Position numbers and translations under genes: made by a program. The notes beneath the pieces were generated by a model, which had not been told where the DNA came from, ran no database searches, and worked only from the letters and a program-made list of their open reading frames with translations. Positions 1-8,917 of a DNA stretch of 47,182 nt are shown one piece after another (position 1 is the stretch's first letter; each line of letters opens with the position of its first letter). Source of the stretch: Bradyrhizobium sp. CCH5-F6 (GTDB taxonomy: Bacteria; Pseudomonadota; Alphaproteobacteria; Rhizobiales; Xanthobacteraceae); contig NZ_LSIC01000003.1 in the NCBI RefSeq assembly GCF_001556045.1, positions 1-47,182 of the forward strand, written 5' to 3'.

Positions 1-169
1 GCGTCGAGCAGTAGGGGCAGATGATCTCGTTGTCGTTGCCGAGGTCGAGGAAGACGTGCGGATGGTCGAACGGAGGATTGGCGCCCACACACATGAACTC
101 TTTCGAGCCGATCTCGATGACGGGGACACCGGCATCGTTATGGAAGTGCGGGACGACATGGTCGGACAT
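1..169 (-). CDS. CHCC-type zinc-finger protein, 3' end outside the window
   Basis: The reverse strand from the ATG at 169 reads MSDHVVPHFHNDAG, then FMCVGANPPFDHPHVFLD, then IICPYCST at the window edge. The C-x9-H-x15-16-C-x2-C arrangement is that of the zf-CHCC family, small proteins related to the zinc-binding NDUFS6 subunit of complex I and common in alphaproteobacteria. About 56 codons are visible and only a few should be missing. A GAG-containing stretch precedes the ATG. The zinc ligands are seen directly; the complex I link is family knowledge and may not hold for this protein. Confidence 0.8.
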   Translation of the reverse strand, partial: MSDHVVPHFHNDAGVPVIEIGSKEFMCVGANPPFDHPHVFLDLGNDNEIICPYCST

Positions 170-473
170 CGTAACTCATCCTGGAGTGGCAATGGCGGCA
201 GATACAATCAAAACTGACGCGGCATAGGTAAGGCGCCGCGGACCATACTGGCGGGTGCAGATGATTGCTAGTCCAGCGGAACCGAAAGCCCCGCAATTGC
301 CCCATGCTCATTTGCTCATGCAAATTCGACACAATCTTGCGGCCTGAGAGAAGCCCTTCTTTCGTCGGGGACGTTGTGTCGCAATTTTGGCATACTATGT
401 CTGTGGACGAGCGCATTTGCGACCAAAGACGAATCGTCCGGCCGACGCTTCCAGGATCCTCCAGGTTTTCCGC
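170..473. other. Intergenic region between divergent genes
   Basis: This 304-base divergent spacer must contain promoters for both neighbours. The only structure I see is an 8-bp inverted repeat, CGACACAA (327-334) and TTGTGTCG (374-381), with about 40 bases between arms. It could be an operator. No small gene with a convincing ribosome-binding site was found. Confidence 0.4.
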
Positions 474-1610
474 ATGAAATGGCTGCGAATCAGCACAGCG
501 TTGGCCGGTGTCGCGGCATGCAGCTTCATGCTCGCGCAGATTGCGCCGCACGCCCGCGAGGCCGGCGCGATCCTCGCCGCCCAGGATGATCCGGCCGTGC
601 TCTCCGAGCTCAAGCTCGATGCACTGTTGCGGCAGAACGAGCGCATCGTTCAGGACAACATCGAAGCTGCGCTCGCCGCCGGCGATGCCGACCTCGCCGA
701 CAGTTTCGTGGCGCTCGCGCGTGACCGCAACATCGCGCTGCCGGACGATCTCCTCGGCCGCGTCAGCGATGCGGTCAAGGCCGAGAGCTCCACATCCCAT
801 TTCGCCAAGCGATTTGCCACCGGCCTCGTCACCGGCAACGCCGACGACGTCGCGAGCCTGTCGGGAACGGTGGCCGGCGATCTCTTCGTGTTCGGTGACA
901 TCAGGGACGTCGTCCGCGAGGGCAAGCACCTCGCCATGGGCGAGGACACCGACCGCCTCGTGCTGGGGCTTGCGGCCGCGGGCCTTGCGGTGACGGCGGC
1001 GACCTATGTCTCCGTCGGCGGTGCCGCGCCGGTGCGCGCCGGCCTGACGTTGGTGAAGGATGCGCGCAAGGTGGGGCGGCTCGGCGAGGGGCTTGCCGCG
1101 TGGGCCGGCCGGTCCGCGCGCGAGGTCGTCGATGCGCCGATGCTGCGGAACGCGGTGGTATCAGGCTCGGTGTTGCGGCCGGGCCAGACCGTGAGTGCGA
1201 TCAAGGCAGCGTTTCGCGCCGAGAAGGCGGGCGCGCTGGTCCGGCTCGGCAAGGACGTCACGCGCGTCGCCGAAAAGACCGGCACGCGCGGGGCGATGGA
1301 CACGCTGCGCATCGCCGACGGTCCCAAGGACGTCGCGCGCGCGGTGCGGCTCGCTGAAGCGCAAGGCGGCAAGACGCGTGCGGTCATGAAGCTGCTGGGT
1401 CGCGGCGCGCTGTTGCTCGTCGGCGGCGCGTTCAATCTGGCGCTCTGGTTGTTCGGCGCGGCTCTGACGCTGTTCGGCCTTCTCTCCTCCATCAAGGCGA
1501 CGACCGAGCGCCTGACCCAGGCCTGGTGCGATCGCAGGCGGGCGAGGCGGCTTCGCCGCGCGCAGGCCGCCGCCGAGACCGCTCTGGCGGATGCGGCCCT
1601 CAGGGCCTGA
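474..1610 (+). CDS. Conserved hypothetical membrane protein
   Basis: I do not recognise a named family. The ATG at 474 is preferred to the in-frame ATG at 387 because MKWLRISTALAGVAACSFMLA then begins the protein and forms a signal peptide or N-terminal anchor. The 378-residue product has an Ala/Arg-rich helical middle. A hydrophobic stretch around residues 165-190 is followed by basic amphipathic helices with KDV/RVA spacing, and a strong membrane segment near residues 325-355 (GALLLVGGAFNLALWLFGAA) precedes a basic, coiled-coil-like tail. It is probably anchored in the inner membrane. Third-position GC bias is strong, supporting real coding. The gene stands alone, and the next gene follows after a repeat-like spacer. 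Confidence 0.7.
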   Translation: MKWLRISTALAGVAACSFMLAQIAPHAREAGAILAAQDDPAVLSELKLDALLRQNERIVQDNIEAALAAGDADLADSFVALARDRNIALPDDLLGRVSDAVKAESSTSHFAKRFATGLVTGNADDVASLSGTVAGDLFVFGDIRDVVREGKHLAMGEDTDRLVLGLAAAGLAVTAATYVSVGGAAPVRAGLTLVKDARKVGRLGEGLAAWAGRSAREVVDAPMLRNAVVSGSVLRPGQTVSAIKAAFRAEKAGALVRLGKDVTRVAEKTGTRGAMDTLRIADGPKDVARAVRLAEAQGGKTRAVMKLLGRGALLLVGGAFNLALWLFGAALTLFGLLSSIKATTERLTQAWCDRRRARRLRRAQAAAETALADAALRA

Positions 1611-1656
1611 ATCACGGTGAGATCAAGGAAATTCGTCGTCGCGTTTCGGGCGATTG

Positions 1657-1737
1657 TTTGAGCATGTTCTCCGTGCAAACGCGTTCCGCGTTCGTCGCTT
1701 GGAAAAACCGCTGCACACTTGTCCGGATCGTGTTTTA
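1657..1737 (+). repeat. Degenerate rhizobial GCATGATC-type intergenic repeat
   Basis: The spacer contains GAGCATGTTCTCCGTG, then AAACGCGTTCCGCGTT, then GGAAAAACCGCTGCACACTT and GTCCGGATCGTG. This order matches, with several mismatches, the GAGCATGATC...GGAAAACCGCT...CACTTTTCCGGATCATG intergenic element I know from Bradyrhizobium and Rhodopseudomonas genomes. The two ends can form an imperfect stem. The match is from memory, not from a search. Confidence 0.55.
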
Positions 1738-1771
1738 ACATCGGCTTTTCCCCTCGAGACCTCTGGAACTG

Positions 1772-2530
1772 ATGATGCCGAGCTTCCACAACGGCGCCGT
1801 TGAAATTGCCTATCTGGACGAAGGCGAGGGCGATCCGATCGTCCTGGTGCACGGCTTTGCCTCCAGCAAGAACGTGAACTGGGTCTATCCGACCTGGGTC
1901 TCGGAGCTGCGCAAGAACGGCCGCCGCGTGATCGCGCTCGACAATCGCGGCCACGGCGAAAGCGCAAAGCTCTACGAGTCTGCACAGTACTCGATCCCGA
2001 CCATGGCCGGCGACGTGCTCGCGCTGATGGATCACCTCGCCATCCCGCAGGCCGACATCATGGGCTATTCGATGGGCGGGCGGATGACGGCGTGGCTCGC
2101 GCTCAAGGAGCCGCATCGCCTGCGCTCGGCGATCCTCGGCGGCATCGGCATCGGCGGCCTGATCGAGGGCTCCGGACCCGGCGAGAACGTCGCGAAGGCG
2201 CTGGAAGCGCCCTCGCTCGACGACGTCGCCGATCCCGTCGGCCGCACCTTTCGCGCGTTCGCCGATCAGACGCGCTCCGACCGCCGCGCGCTCGCCGCCT
2301 GCCTGCGCGGTACGCGCGACCTCATGACGAAAGACGAGGCTGCGCGCATCGAGGTGCCCGTGCTGATCGCGGTCGGCAGCACCGACGACGTCGCCGGCTC
2401 CGCCAGCGCGCTCGGCGCGATCATCCCGGGCTCGGAAGTGCTCGACATTCCCAATCGCGACCACATGCGCGCGGTCGGCGACAAGGTCTACAAGACCGGC
2501 GTGCTGGATTTCCTGTCACGGCGCGGGTGA
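1772..2530 (+). CDS. Alpha/beta hydrolase
   Basis: A 252-residue cytoplasmic alpha/beta-hydrolase-fold protein. LVHGFASS (residues 25-32) supplies the oxyanion-hole HG motif. The nucleophile elbow is GYSMGG, with Ser100. The acid is probably in VGSTDD and the catalytic His is in NRDHM (His231). LDNRGHGES is the usual strand-4 motif. Two ATGs are adjacent (1772 and 1775), and GGAAC lies just upstream. The family hydrolyses esters, lactones or C-C bonds, and the substrate cannot be told from sequence. The gene converges on the LysR gene that follows and no operon partner is evident. Confidence 0.9.
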   Translation: MMPSFHNGAVEIAYLDEGEGDPIVLVHGFASSKNVNWVYPTWVSELRKNGRRVIALDNRGHGESAKLYESAQYSIPTMAGDVLALMDHLAIPQADIMGYSMGGRMTAWLALKEPHRLRSAILGGIGIGGLIEGSGPGENVAKALEAPSLDDVADPVGRTFRAFADQTRSDRRALAACLRGTRDLMTKDEAARIEVPVLIAVGSTDDVAGSASALGAIIPGSEVLDIPNRDHMRAVGDKVYKTGVLDFLSRRG

Positions 2531-2623
2531 GTCCGCAAAGGGCCAAGAGGGGTCTTCGCCTGCTGATTCCGAGGACCCGCGGCTCGGGTTTCTGGCGACC
2601 AAACTTCGGTGCCGGCCGATGCT

Positions 2624-3559
2624 TCACGCTGCCTTGTCGCTGAACCCTGCGGGAAGCGTGTTGAGGAATGATATGACGCGCTGTGTGCGCAGGGGCGGGC
2701 GGCGGCCCGAGGTGCGTACCATCCACAGGGGTTCCGCAGGCGCGCGCCAGGGCGCCAGCACCTCGACCAGCCGGCCGGCGCGAAGGTCTTGGCCAACGAG
2801 CCACGCTGGGCCCCAGCCGATCCCAAACCCATTCGCGACCAAGGCGAGCGAGGCATGCGCGTCGTCGCAGATGTGCTTGGGCTTGGGCGTGACGCGAATG
2901 GGTGCTTTGCCGCGCGGGTCGGCGAAGCGCCAGGTCAGGATCTGACCGCTCGCGGGATTGCGGAAGCCGACATGGTCGTGCGTGGAAAGCTCAAAGGGAG
3001 TGGCCGGCGCGCCGCGCGCTTTCAGATAGGCGGGCGAGGCGCAGGCGATCCAGGAGAACGTGCAAAGCCGCCGCGCCTGATGGCCCGGCGCGCGGTCGAG
3101 CGGCCCTGAGCGGATCGCGACGTCGACGCCTTCCGCCGCGAGATCGAGAATCTCGTTGCGGAATTTGACCTCGATCTCGATCTCCGGCCGTTCCCGCAGG
3201 AACGCGGGCAGTCGCGGCAGGATGCAGGCGCGCGCGAACGAGGCGGGGGCGGTCACGCGCACCCGTCCGCCGTCGTCGCGCGCGACGTCGCCGAGCGCGG
3301 ACTGGACGCGGGCGAGACTTTCGACCAAAGCGCGCCCCGCCGTCATCAGCCTGTCGCCCTCGTCGGTCAGCGCCAAAGAATGGGTGGAGCGGTGCAACAG
3401 CCGCAGCCCATGAGCCTTTTCGAAGCGGGCGACCGCCTTGGACATCGCCGAGGTGGTGGTCCCCGCCCGCCGCGCGGCTTCGGCGAATGAGCCCGCCTCG
3501 ACGACGCGGACGAAGGCGAGCAGACGCGAGAGATCGGGAGGCAAGGTCGTTGTTGACAT
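2624..3559 (-). CDS. LysR-family transcriptional regulator
   Basis: The 311-residue product starts with a LysR winged helix: LSRLLAFVRVVEAGSF, then AARRAGTTTSAMSKAVARFE, then the family motif LRLLHRSTHSLALTDEG. An effector-binding domain follows (ILPRLPAFLRERPEIEIEV, GVDVAIRSGPL, VANGFGIGWGPAWLV), as in the LTTR subgroup that controls adjacent oxidoreductase-type genes. Start choice is uncertain: an in-frame GTG lies at 3568 and the ATG at 3559 lacks a good ribosome-binding site. The gene is divergent from the DUF1330-like gene at 3668 with a 108-base spacer, so that gene is its most likely target and the spacer should hold an autoregulatory T-N11-A site. Confidence 0.92.
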   Translation of the reverse strand: MSTTTLPPDLSRLLAFVRVVEAGSFAEAARRAGTTTSAMSKAVARFEKAHGLRLLHRSTHSLALTDEGDRLMTAGRALVESLARVQSALGDVARDDGGRVRVTAPASFARACILPRLPAFLRERPEIEIEVKFRNEILDLAAEGVDVAIRSGPLDRAPGHQARRLCTFSWIACASPAYLKARGAPATPFELSTHDHVGFRNPASGQILTWRFADPRGKAPIRVTPKPKHICDDAHASLALVANGFGIGWGPAWLVGQDLRAGRLVEVLAPWRAPAEPLWMVRTSGRRPPLRTQRVISFLNTLPAGFSDKAA

Positions 3560-3667
3560 GGAGTCCACATAGTCATGGCTGCGGGGTCACTACAAGAGCC
3601 ATTCCCGAACGGGCTAATCAGGGAACGTCAGCGCGCATCCTGCGGCGCTCCAAACACCGGAAGTCCG

Positions 3668-4081
3668 ATGAATCCCATCGAAATCACTCTGCAAGCCCTC
3701 GACGCCGCCGAGCGGGCGATTCCGCCCGGCCAGCCCGTTTATATGCTCAATCTGTTGCGCTACCGCCCGCAGGCGCGTTACGAGGACGGCTTCGACGCCG
3801 CGCCCTGCTCGGGCCGCGAAGCCTTCAATGAACGCTACAGGCCGGCATTCCGGCGTCTGGCGGCCGGCAAGCCGCTCGTGCGGCTGTTTTCCGTTCCGGT
3901 CCTGGCGAACCTCGTCGGCTCGCCAGGCGAACGCTGGGACGAAGCGGCGATCAACGAATACGGCGATTTCGCCACCTTCCGCGCGATCGTCGACACCGAG
4001 ACCTACCAGCGCGACGTCGCCCCGCATCGGCACGCGGCACTGGAAGCTTTCCGGCTGTTCGCGCTCGCCAAGGCGATGTGA
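3668..4081 (+). CDS. DUF1330-like dimeric alpha/beta-barrel protein
   Basis: The ATG at 3668, with GGAAG just upstream, starts a 137-residue protein. Its first strand, PGQPVYMLNLLRYRP, is typical of DUF1330/EthD-type ferredoxin-like folds. YGDFATFRAIVDTETYQRDV and HRHAALEAFRLFALAK resemble the helix and final strand that pack the dimer. Proteins of this fold often act on small organic ligands, but no catalytic residue can be assigned here. The gene is divergent from a LysR regulator, which suggests induced expression. The assignment to DUF1330 rests on pattern only. Confidence 0.75.
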   Translation: MNPIEITLQALDAAERAIPPGQPVYMLNLLRYRPQARYEDGFDAAPCSGREAFNERYRPAFRRLAAGKPLVRLFSVPVLANLVGSPGERWDEAAINEYGDFATFRAIVDTETYQRDVAPHRHAALEAFRLFALAKAM

Positions 4082-4105
4082 AATTGGCGACGTGAAACTG
4101 AACGG

Positions 4106-4165
4106 TGACAGTGCACAATCGTTTGCCTGACCAGCGCTGTCAGACATGGCATTGGTGCACTGTCA
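4106..4165. repeat. 11-bp inverted repeat between convergent genes
   Basis: TGACAGTGCAC (4106-4116) is exactly complementary to GTGCACTGTCA (4155-4165), with a 38-base spacer. The right arm overlaps the stop codon of the YciI-like gene. Its place between two convergent genes fits a bidirectional transcription stop or RNA-stabilising hairpin, but there is no T-run. Confidence 0.5.
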
Positions 4166-4471
4166 TCGCTCTGGCCGCAGCTGCGCCGACGCATCTCGAC
4201 CAACGACAGTCGCCCATTCGCGAATGCGCCAGCTTCGGATGAGACCGTTGTTCACATAGGGGTCTTCCTTCACGAATCGCTCGACGACCTCCTTGCTCTC
4301 CCCTTTGAAGAGAATGACGCCGGTATCGAGCGGATCGGTGAGCGCACCGGCAAGGACGAGTTCGCCGCGCTCGGCCGCAGCCCAGGCCTTCGTGAGGTGA
4401 GCATCGCGAAATTCTGGCCTGCGGGCCTCGTACGTCTCCCCGAACTCCAGAAGGAGAAGATAGTGCCTCAC
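4163..4471 (-). CDS. YciI-like protein
   Basis: The 102-residue product begins (M)RHYLLLLEFGETYEARRPEFRDAH and continues with LVLAGALTDPLDTGVILFKG, VERFVKEDPYVNNGLIRSW and a final IREW strand. This is the YciI/YCII pattern, including the conserved DP-Y-V-N-G-L motif near the active-site cleft. The GTG at 4471 is chosen because AGAGGATT lies at proper spacing before it. The gene starts 38 bases after the molybdenum-subunit gene, in the same direction, and is probably the last gene of that operon. The biochemical role of YciI proteins is mostly unknown; a detoxifying or ligand-binding helper is only a guess. Confidence 0.85.
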   Translation of the reverse strand: MRHYLLLLEFGETYEARRPEFRDAHLTKAWAAAERGELVLAGALTDPLDTGVILFKGESKEVVERFVKEDPYVNNGLIRSWRIREWATVVGRDASAQLRPER

Positions 4472-4509
4472 GTTCAATCCTCTTTGGTTGGGCTCAGGAC
4501 GGGCGGACG

Positions 4510-6756
4510 TCACGTCCGCGAGAGAGTGCTCGATAGCGGCGGCAAGCCAGGCAGAAGCTTGTCGAGCGTAATCGGAAACTCGCGCACGCGCACGCCGGTG
4601 GCATTGTAGACCGCATTGGCGACCGCCGCGCCCGAGCCGCATACGCTCAGCTCGCCTACGCCCTTCGCAAGCAACGGATTGGCCAGTGAATCCCGCTCAT
4701 CGAGGAAATGAACGTCGATGGCGGGGATGTCGGCATGGACCGCCACATGATACTCGCCGAGGTCGCGATTGACGACCTTTCCGGAGCGGGGATCATGGAT
4801 GAGCTCTTCGCTCAGCGCACCGCCAATTCCGAGCACGACGCCGCCGATCGCCTGCGACGTCGCGGTTTGCAGGTTGAGGATTCGGCCGGCTGCAAAAACG
4901 CTATTCCATCGCGCGACCCGCACCTCGCCGGTCACCGCATGCACCCTGACTTCGCAGAAATGCGCGCCGTAGGACGTCTGGTTGAAGCGACTGTTGTTCT
5001 CGCCCGGCTCTACGACGCCTTCGACTGCCAGCCCATTGCCGACCAGCTCGGCGATCGCCCGCCGGATTCCCGGCGCCGTCAGCACGCCGCCCGCCAGCGT
5101 GATCGCATCGGCCGGCGCACCGGCCGCAGCGGCAAGCCGGGCGCGCAGTTCTGCGCACGCAGCATAGACCGCCGAGCCGCTCGTCGTCGCGCCCCAGCTG
5201 CCGCCCGAACCGGCGCTTGCTGGATCATCGGTATCGCCCAGCCGCACGTCCACCTGAGCGAGCTCCACGCCGAGCATGTCCGCCACGATCTGCGCGAGGA
5301 TGGTGTAGGTGCCGGTGCCGATATCGGTCATCTCGGTTTCGACGGTCACCCGCCCGTCGCCTTCGATCCGCACCCGGGCTCGGCTTGGCCCGAACAGATT
5401 GCCGCGCGCCGCAGCCGAGACCCCGTGCCCGACCAGCCATTCGCCGTCCCGGAGCCCGCCGGGATCACGATTGCGCGCGGACCAGCCGAAGCGCTCTGCG
5501 CCTTGTTTGAGGCACGCCACGAGCGCGCGGCTGGAGAAAGGGGCACCGGTTTCGGGATGCCGCTCCGGCTCGTTGCGGAGGCGGAGCTCGATCGGATCGA
5601 GCTTCAACGTCTCTGCCAGTTCGTCCATGGCGCATTCGAGCGCGAGTTGTCCCACCGCTTCGCCGGGTGCGCGCATCGAAACGCCGAGTAGCTTGTTGGT
5701 GCGCACGACCTTGTGGTCGACCAGCCGGTTCGCGCCGGCATAAAGCAGGTGCGTGGCGAGGCCTGCGGGTTCGAAAAATACCTCGCCCGCGAGTTGATCG
5801 CTGATCGTTTCATGCTGGACGACTGTGAGTCGTCCGCCCGCATCCGCGCCAAGCCGCATACGCTGATAGGTCATCGGCCGCCGGCCGGTGATCTCGAACA
5901 CCTGCTGGCGGGTCATCACGACCTTCACGGGACGACCCAGCTGCTGCGCGGCGATCGCCGCCGCCACGGCCTCGGGCATCACCCCAAGCTTGCCGCCAAA
6001 TCCGCCGCCCACGAAGGATGACAGGACCCGAACCATGGAGGGCTCCACTCCCATCACTGTCGCCAGCTGATCTCTCGTCACGACCGGCGACTGATAGGAT
6101 CCATGCAAGGTCAGTCGTCCGTCCTGCCAAATTGCCACGGAGGCGTGCGGCTCCATCGCCGCATGGCTCTGACTGGGCGTCTGCCAGACTGCGTCAATCA
6201 GAGCCGCCGCCTCGCTTGCGGCACGCGCGACATCGCCCTGTTCGGTATGGATGAGGAAGAGGCCGAAGATGTCGTCGGTCGGCGGTAGCGCGGTTTCACG
6301 CGCTGCAACCATGTCGAACACGCCGGGCGCCGTATCGAATTCCAAGCGTACGCACAACGCTGCCGCGCGGGCGCGCTCGAAACTGTCCGCGACCACGAGG
6401 CCAATCGGCTGGCCGAAATAGGCGACGTCCTCCACCCCCTGCACCGGCGCCGCTGCACCAGCAAAGCTGCCGCCATTGCGGATCAGCCGTTCGTCCCGGA
6501 TCACCGCGAGGACGCCGGGCATTGCCAAGGCCTCCGCAGTGTCCACCTTGGTGATCCGGCCACGTCCGAGCGGTGCGCGCAGGAGAACGCCATGCACCAT
6601 GCCCTCCGGAAAATGCTCGGCGGCGTACCGGGCGGTGCCCGTCACCTTGCGCGGTCCGTCGATCCGCGGCAGCGCGGTGCCGACGATCGCGGCCGGCGCG
6701 CGGTCGAGCAGGCTATCCGTGAAGGGCGCATCCATCTTCAGGAGTGCCTCGGTCAT
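4510..6756 (-). CDS. Molybdenum cofactor-binding subunit of an aldehyde/xanthine oxidoreductase
   Basis: A 748-residue large subunit of the xanthine oxidase family (PaoC/YagR type). [25 protein letters not shown] opens the alpha/beta hammerhead domain. [12 protein letters not shown] (about 250-261) and [14 protein letters not shown] are molybdopterin-binding motifs. Near the C-terminus [15 protein letters not shown] contains the conserved catalytic Glu702. The enzyme should hydroxylate an aldehyde or N-heterocycle at Mo, passing electrons to the Fe-S and FAD subunits encoded just upstream. Its ATG overlaps the TGA of the FAD subunit gene (ATGA), so the two are translationally coupled. No XdhC-like maturation gene is present in the window. 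Substrate is unknown. Confidence 0.95.
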   Translation of the reverse strand: MTEALLKMDAPFTDSLLDRAPAAIVGTALPRIDGPRKVTGTARYAAEHFPEGMVHGVLLRAPLGRGRITKVDTAEALAMPGVLAVIRDERLIRNGGSFAGAAAPVQGVEDVAYFGQPIGLVVADSFERARAAALCVRLEFDTAPGVFDMVAARETALPPTDDIFGLFLIHTEQGDVARAASEAAALIDAVWQTPSQSHAAMEPHASVAIWQDGRLTLHGSYQSPVVTRDQLATVMGVEPSMVRVLSSFVGGGFGGKLGVMPEAVAAAIAAQQLGRPVKVVMTRQQVFEITGRRPMTYQRMRLGADAGGRLTVVQHETISDQLAGEVFFEPAGLATHLLYAGANRLVDHKVVRTNKLLGVSMRAPGEAVGQLALECAMDELAETLKLDPIELRLRNEPERHPETGAPFSSRALVACLKQGAERFGWSARNRDPGGLRDGEWLVGHGVSAAARGNLFGPSRARVRIEGDGRVTVETEMTDIGTGTYTILAQIVADMLGVELAQVDVRLGDTDDPASAGSGGSWGATTSGSAVYAACAELRARLAAAAGAPADAITLAGGVLTAPGIRRAIAELVGNGLAVEGVVEPGENNSRFNQTSYGAHFCEVRVHAVTGEVRVARWNSVFAAGRILNLQTATSQAIGGVVLGIGGALSEELIHDPRSGKVVNRDLGEYHVAVHADIPAIDVHFLDERDSLANPLLAKGVGELSVCGSGAAVANAVYNATGVRVREFPITLDKLLPGLPPLSSTLSRT

Positions 6757-7742
6757 TGCGCATTCCCCGTCAGGTCCATGAGGCAGGCGGCGAGTGTCCG
6801 CCGCAGCAGCGTTATCTTGAAGTCATTTCCGCCATGGCCCTGCGCCTCGGAAGTTACGGCCTCCGCGACGCGGTCGAACAGGGCCTGGCTCGGCGGTTGG
6901 TCGATCAGGAGTGCCTCCGCTGCACGGTCTCGCCACGGCATGGGAGCGACGCCGCCAAAGGCCATGGCTGCTTGCGCGATCCTGCCGTCTTCGACAGCAA
7001 GCGTCGCGGCGACAGATACGAGTGCGAAGGCATAGGAGGCGCGATCGCGCACCTTGCGGTAGCGCTGCCGGCCTTTCGGCGGCGGAGGAAGCACGACGGC
7101 GGTGATCAGTTCGCCCATCGCGAGCGTGTGCTCGATATGCGGCGTTTCGCCCGGCAGGCGATACAGCTCGTCGAGCGTACGGAGCTCGACTTGACCATCC
7201 TGGCGCCGCGTCTCGACTTGCGCATCCAGCGCACGCATTGCCACCGCCATATCGGACGGATGAGTCGCGATGCAATGCGCGGAGGTGCCGAGGATCGCCA
7301 TGATCCGGTTGACCCCGCCGATCGCCGCGCAGCCGGTCCCCGGTTCGCGCTTGTTGCAGGGTGAAGCGGGGTCGTAGAAGTAGTAGCAGCGGGTTCGCTG
7401 AAGCAGGTTGCCGGCGGTCGTCGCCTTGTTGCGCAGTTGGCCTGACGCACCCGCCAGGAGCGCCTGCGACAGCAACGGATAGCGTTCCCGCACCAGCGGG
7501 TGCGCCGCCAGCTCGGCGTTCGTCACCAGCGCCCCGATACGCAGGCCACCGTCCGGCGCCTTCGTCACGGCGCGCATGTCGAGTCCGCCTATATCGATCA
7601 GATGCGGTGGCCGCTCGACGCCGAGCTTCATGAGATCCAGCAAATTGGTGCCGCCGGCGATAAAGCGCGCGCCGGGGCGATCCGCGGCTGCCTGAAGCGC
7701 CTCCGCTTCATTGCCGGCACGGAGATAGTCGAAGGGCATCAT
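6753..7742 (-). CDS. FAD-binding subunit of an aldehyde/xanthine oxidoreductase
   Basis: A 329-residue FAD subunit. [17 protein letters not shown] near the N-terminus is the FAD-binding loop, and the C-terminal CO-dehydrogenase flavoprotein domain ends the protein. [19 protein letters not shown] followed by [10 protein letters not shown] matches the insertion that carries an extra [4Fe-4S] cluster in PaoB/YagS and HcrB, so this belongs to that subgroup rather than to classical XdhB. The first ATG (7742) overlaps the stop of the [2Fe-2S] gene, and GGAG lies upstream. FAD should hand electrons to an acceptor such as O2, NAD+ or ferredoxin. The acceptor is not visible from sequence. Confidence 0.94.
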   Translation of the reverse strand: MMPFDYLRAGNEAEALQAAADRPGARFIAGGTNLLDLMKLGVERPPHLIDIGGLDMRAVTKAPDGGLRIGALVTNAELAAHPLVRERYPLLSQALLAGASGQLRNKATTAGNLLQRTRCYYFYDPASPCNKREPGTGCAAIGGVNRIMAILGTSAHCIATHPSDMAVAMRALDAQVETRRQDGQVELRTLDELYRLPGETPHIEHTLAMGELITAVVLPPPPKGRQRYRKVRDRASYAFALVSVAATLAVEDGRIAQAAMAFGGVAPMPWRDRAAEALLIDQPPSQALFDRVAEAVTSEAQGHGGNDFKITLLRRTLAACLMDLTGNAQ

Positions 7743-8278
7743 GCGGAGGCTCCTTCGTCGGCGGCGTAACTTTGGATAGCCTCGACGATCCGCGGATAGG
7801 CTGCGCAGCGACAGAGATTTCCGCTCATCCGCTCGCGGATCTCGGCTGCATCGATCGGCTCGGCAGCGGCATGTTCGCCGACGTGGCTCGGCCAGCCTGC
7901 GCGCCATTCCTCGAGCATTCCGACTGCTGAGCAGATCTGGCCAGAGGTGCAATAGCCGCATTGCAATCCGTCGGCGGCCACGAACGCGGCTTGCAGCGGG
8001 TGCAGAGCCTCCGCGGTGCCAAGGCCTTCGATCGTGGTGATGGCGTCCGCGCCATGCATCGCGGCGAGCGAAAGGCAGCTGTTGATGCGGCGGCCATTCA
8101 CCAGCACGGTGCAGGCACCGCATTGACCGTGGTCGCAGCCTTTCTTGGTACCGGTCAGTCGCAGATGCTCGCGCAAGGCGTCGAGCAGAGTCACGCGTGC
8201 GTCTACTTCCAGGCGGTGGGTGACGCCATTCACCGTCAACGTCAATGGGACGCTGGCGTTCGCTTCGATCCAGGGCAC
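7739..8278 (-). CDS. [2Fe-2S] subunit of an aldehyde/xanthine oxidoreductase
   Basis: A 179-residue small subunit. The plant-type cluster is bound by Cys48, Cys53, Cys56 and Cys68 ([17 protein letters not shown]...INSC), and the second cluster by [10 protein letters not shown] and [10 protein letters not shown]. The start is set at the GTG at 8278, preceded by AGAGGA. A longer frame from a TTG at 8323 has no support. With this start there is no Tat signal, unlike periplasmic E. coli PaoA, so a cytoplasmic enzyme is inferred. It is the first of the three coupled subunit genes and lies 41 bases after the SnoaL-like gene. Confidence 0.94.
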   Translation of the reverse strand: MPWIEANASVPLTLTVNGVTHRLEVDARVTLLDALREHLRLTGTKKGCDHGQCGACTVLVNGRRINSCLSLAAMHGADAITTIEGLGTAEALHPLQAAFVAADGLQCGYCTSGQICSAVGMLEEWRAGWPSHVGEHAAAEPIDAAEIRERMSGNLCRCAAYPRIVEAIQSYAADEGASA

Positions 8279-8319
8279 TGATTTTCCTCTTGAGAATACA
8301 ATGAAAGGAGCAGGTAGGC

Positions 8320-8823
8320 TCAATCAGATCGCGCGGGCAACGCGAGCGCGGCCTTGAAGGCGGGGATGTCAAGGAACGCGGTGACCGCGACGATCTGCTG
8401 GTCTTTGACCGTCATGATCCACAGATAGCTGTTCCGGTAGAGGTTGCCGTTGATGAGCTCGGCGCTTCCGTCCCAATGGACCAGCACATCGTCGCCATCC
8501 GCCCAGACCTTGCGGACGTTGGGCTTGAGCGGTGTCTTCAGCCGCGCGGCGAGCGGGCGCGCGGCCGCCGCCAACAATGCTTCCCGGCTATGATAGGTCT
8601 TGGCGACATCGGGATCGGCACCGATGATCTGCCATTTCGCGTCATCGGCCAGAAGAGCAAAGATGTCTCCCTCGGCGCGAGCCCAGCGTTCGAAAGCGGC
8701 GGTGATGAAGGCCCGGTTCTGTCCCTCGGCGGGGCTCTTGCGGATGCTTTCCTGTGCTCGGCCCAGAGCCGGCGTGGCGAGGGTGAGGCAGAGGGCGAGG
8801 AGCATCGCCGTTCGAGGGGACAT
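8320..8823 (-). CDS. Secreted SnoaL/NTF2-like protein
   Basis: A 167-residue protein with a clear signal peptide ([21 protein letters not shown], cleavage near ALGRA-QE). The mature part has the NTF2-like pattern: an N-terminal helix [40 protein letters not shown], then strands [13 protein letters not shown] and [20 protein letters not shown]. Such cone folds bind or isomerise small hydrophobic molecules. GGAGA precedes the ATG. It lies between the LysR gene and the molybdenum hydroxylase genes on the same strand and may be cotranscribed with them. Export to the periplasm suggests a role on the incoming substrate, which is inference. Confidence 0.85.
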   Translation of the reverse strand: MSPRTAMLLALCLTLATPALGRAQESIRKSPAEGQNRAFITAAFERWARAEGDIFALLADDAKWQIIGADPDVAKTYHSREALLAAAARPLAARLKTPLKPNVRKVWADGDDVLVHWDGSAELINGNLYRNSYLWIMTVKDQQIVAVTAFLDIPAFKAALALPARSD

Positions 8824-8917
8824 GTTCGCGCGTCTCCGATCCGAAAACTCGCTCTGTTAATAGCGTGACCCCCTCTCTGGTTCGTCTCCGAAATGTCGCG
8901 ACAGCGGGGACCGTGGG

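Noticed and set aside
1004..2464. A 486-codon minus-strand frame across the hypothetical and hydrolase genes
   Set aside because: It is antisense to two better-supported genes and crosses their intergenic repeat, with no recognisable motifs.
7743..8372. Upstream extension of the FAD subunit frame to 539 codons
   Set aside because: The extra part overlaps the [2Fe-2S] gene in another frame. The ATG at 7742 gives the normal start with ATGA coupling.
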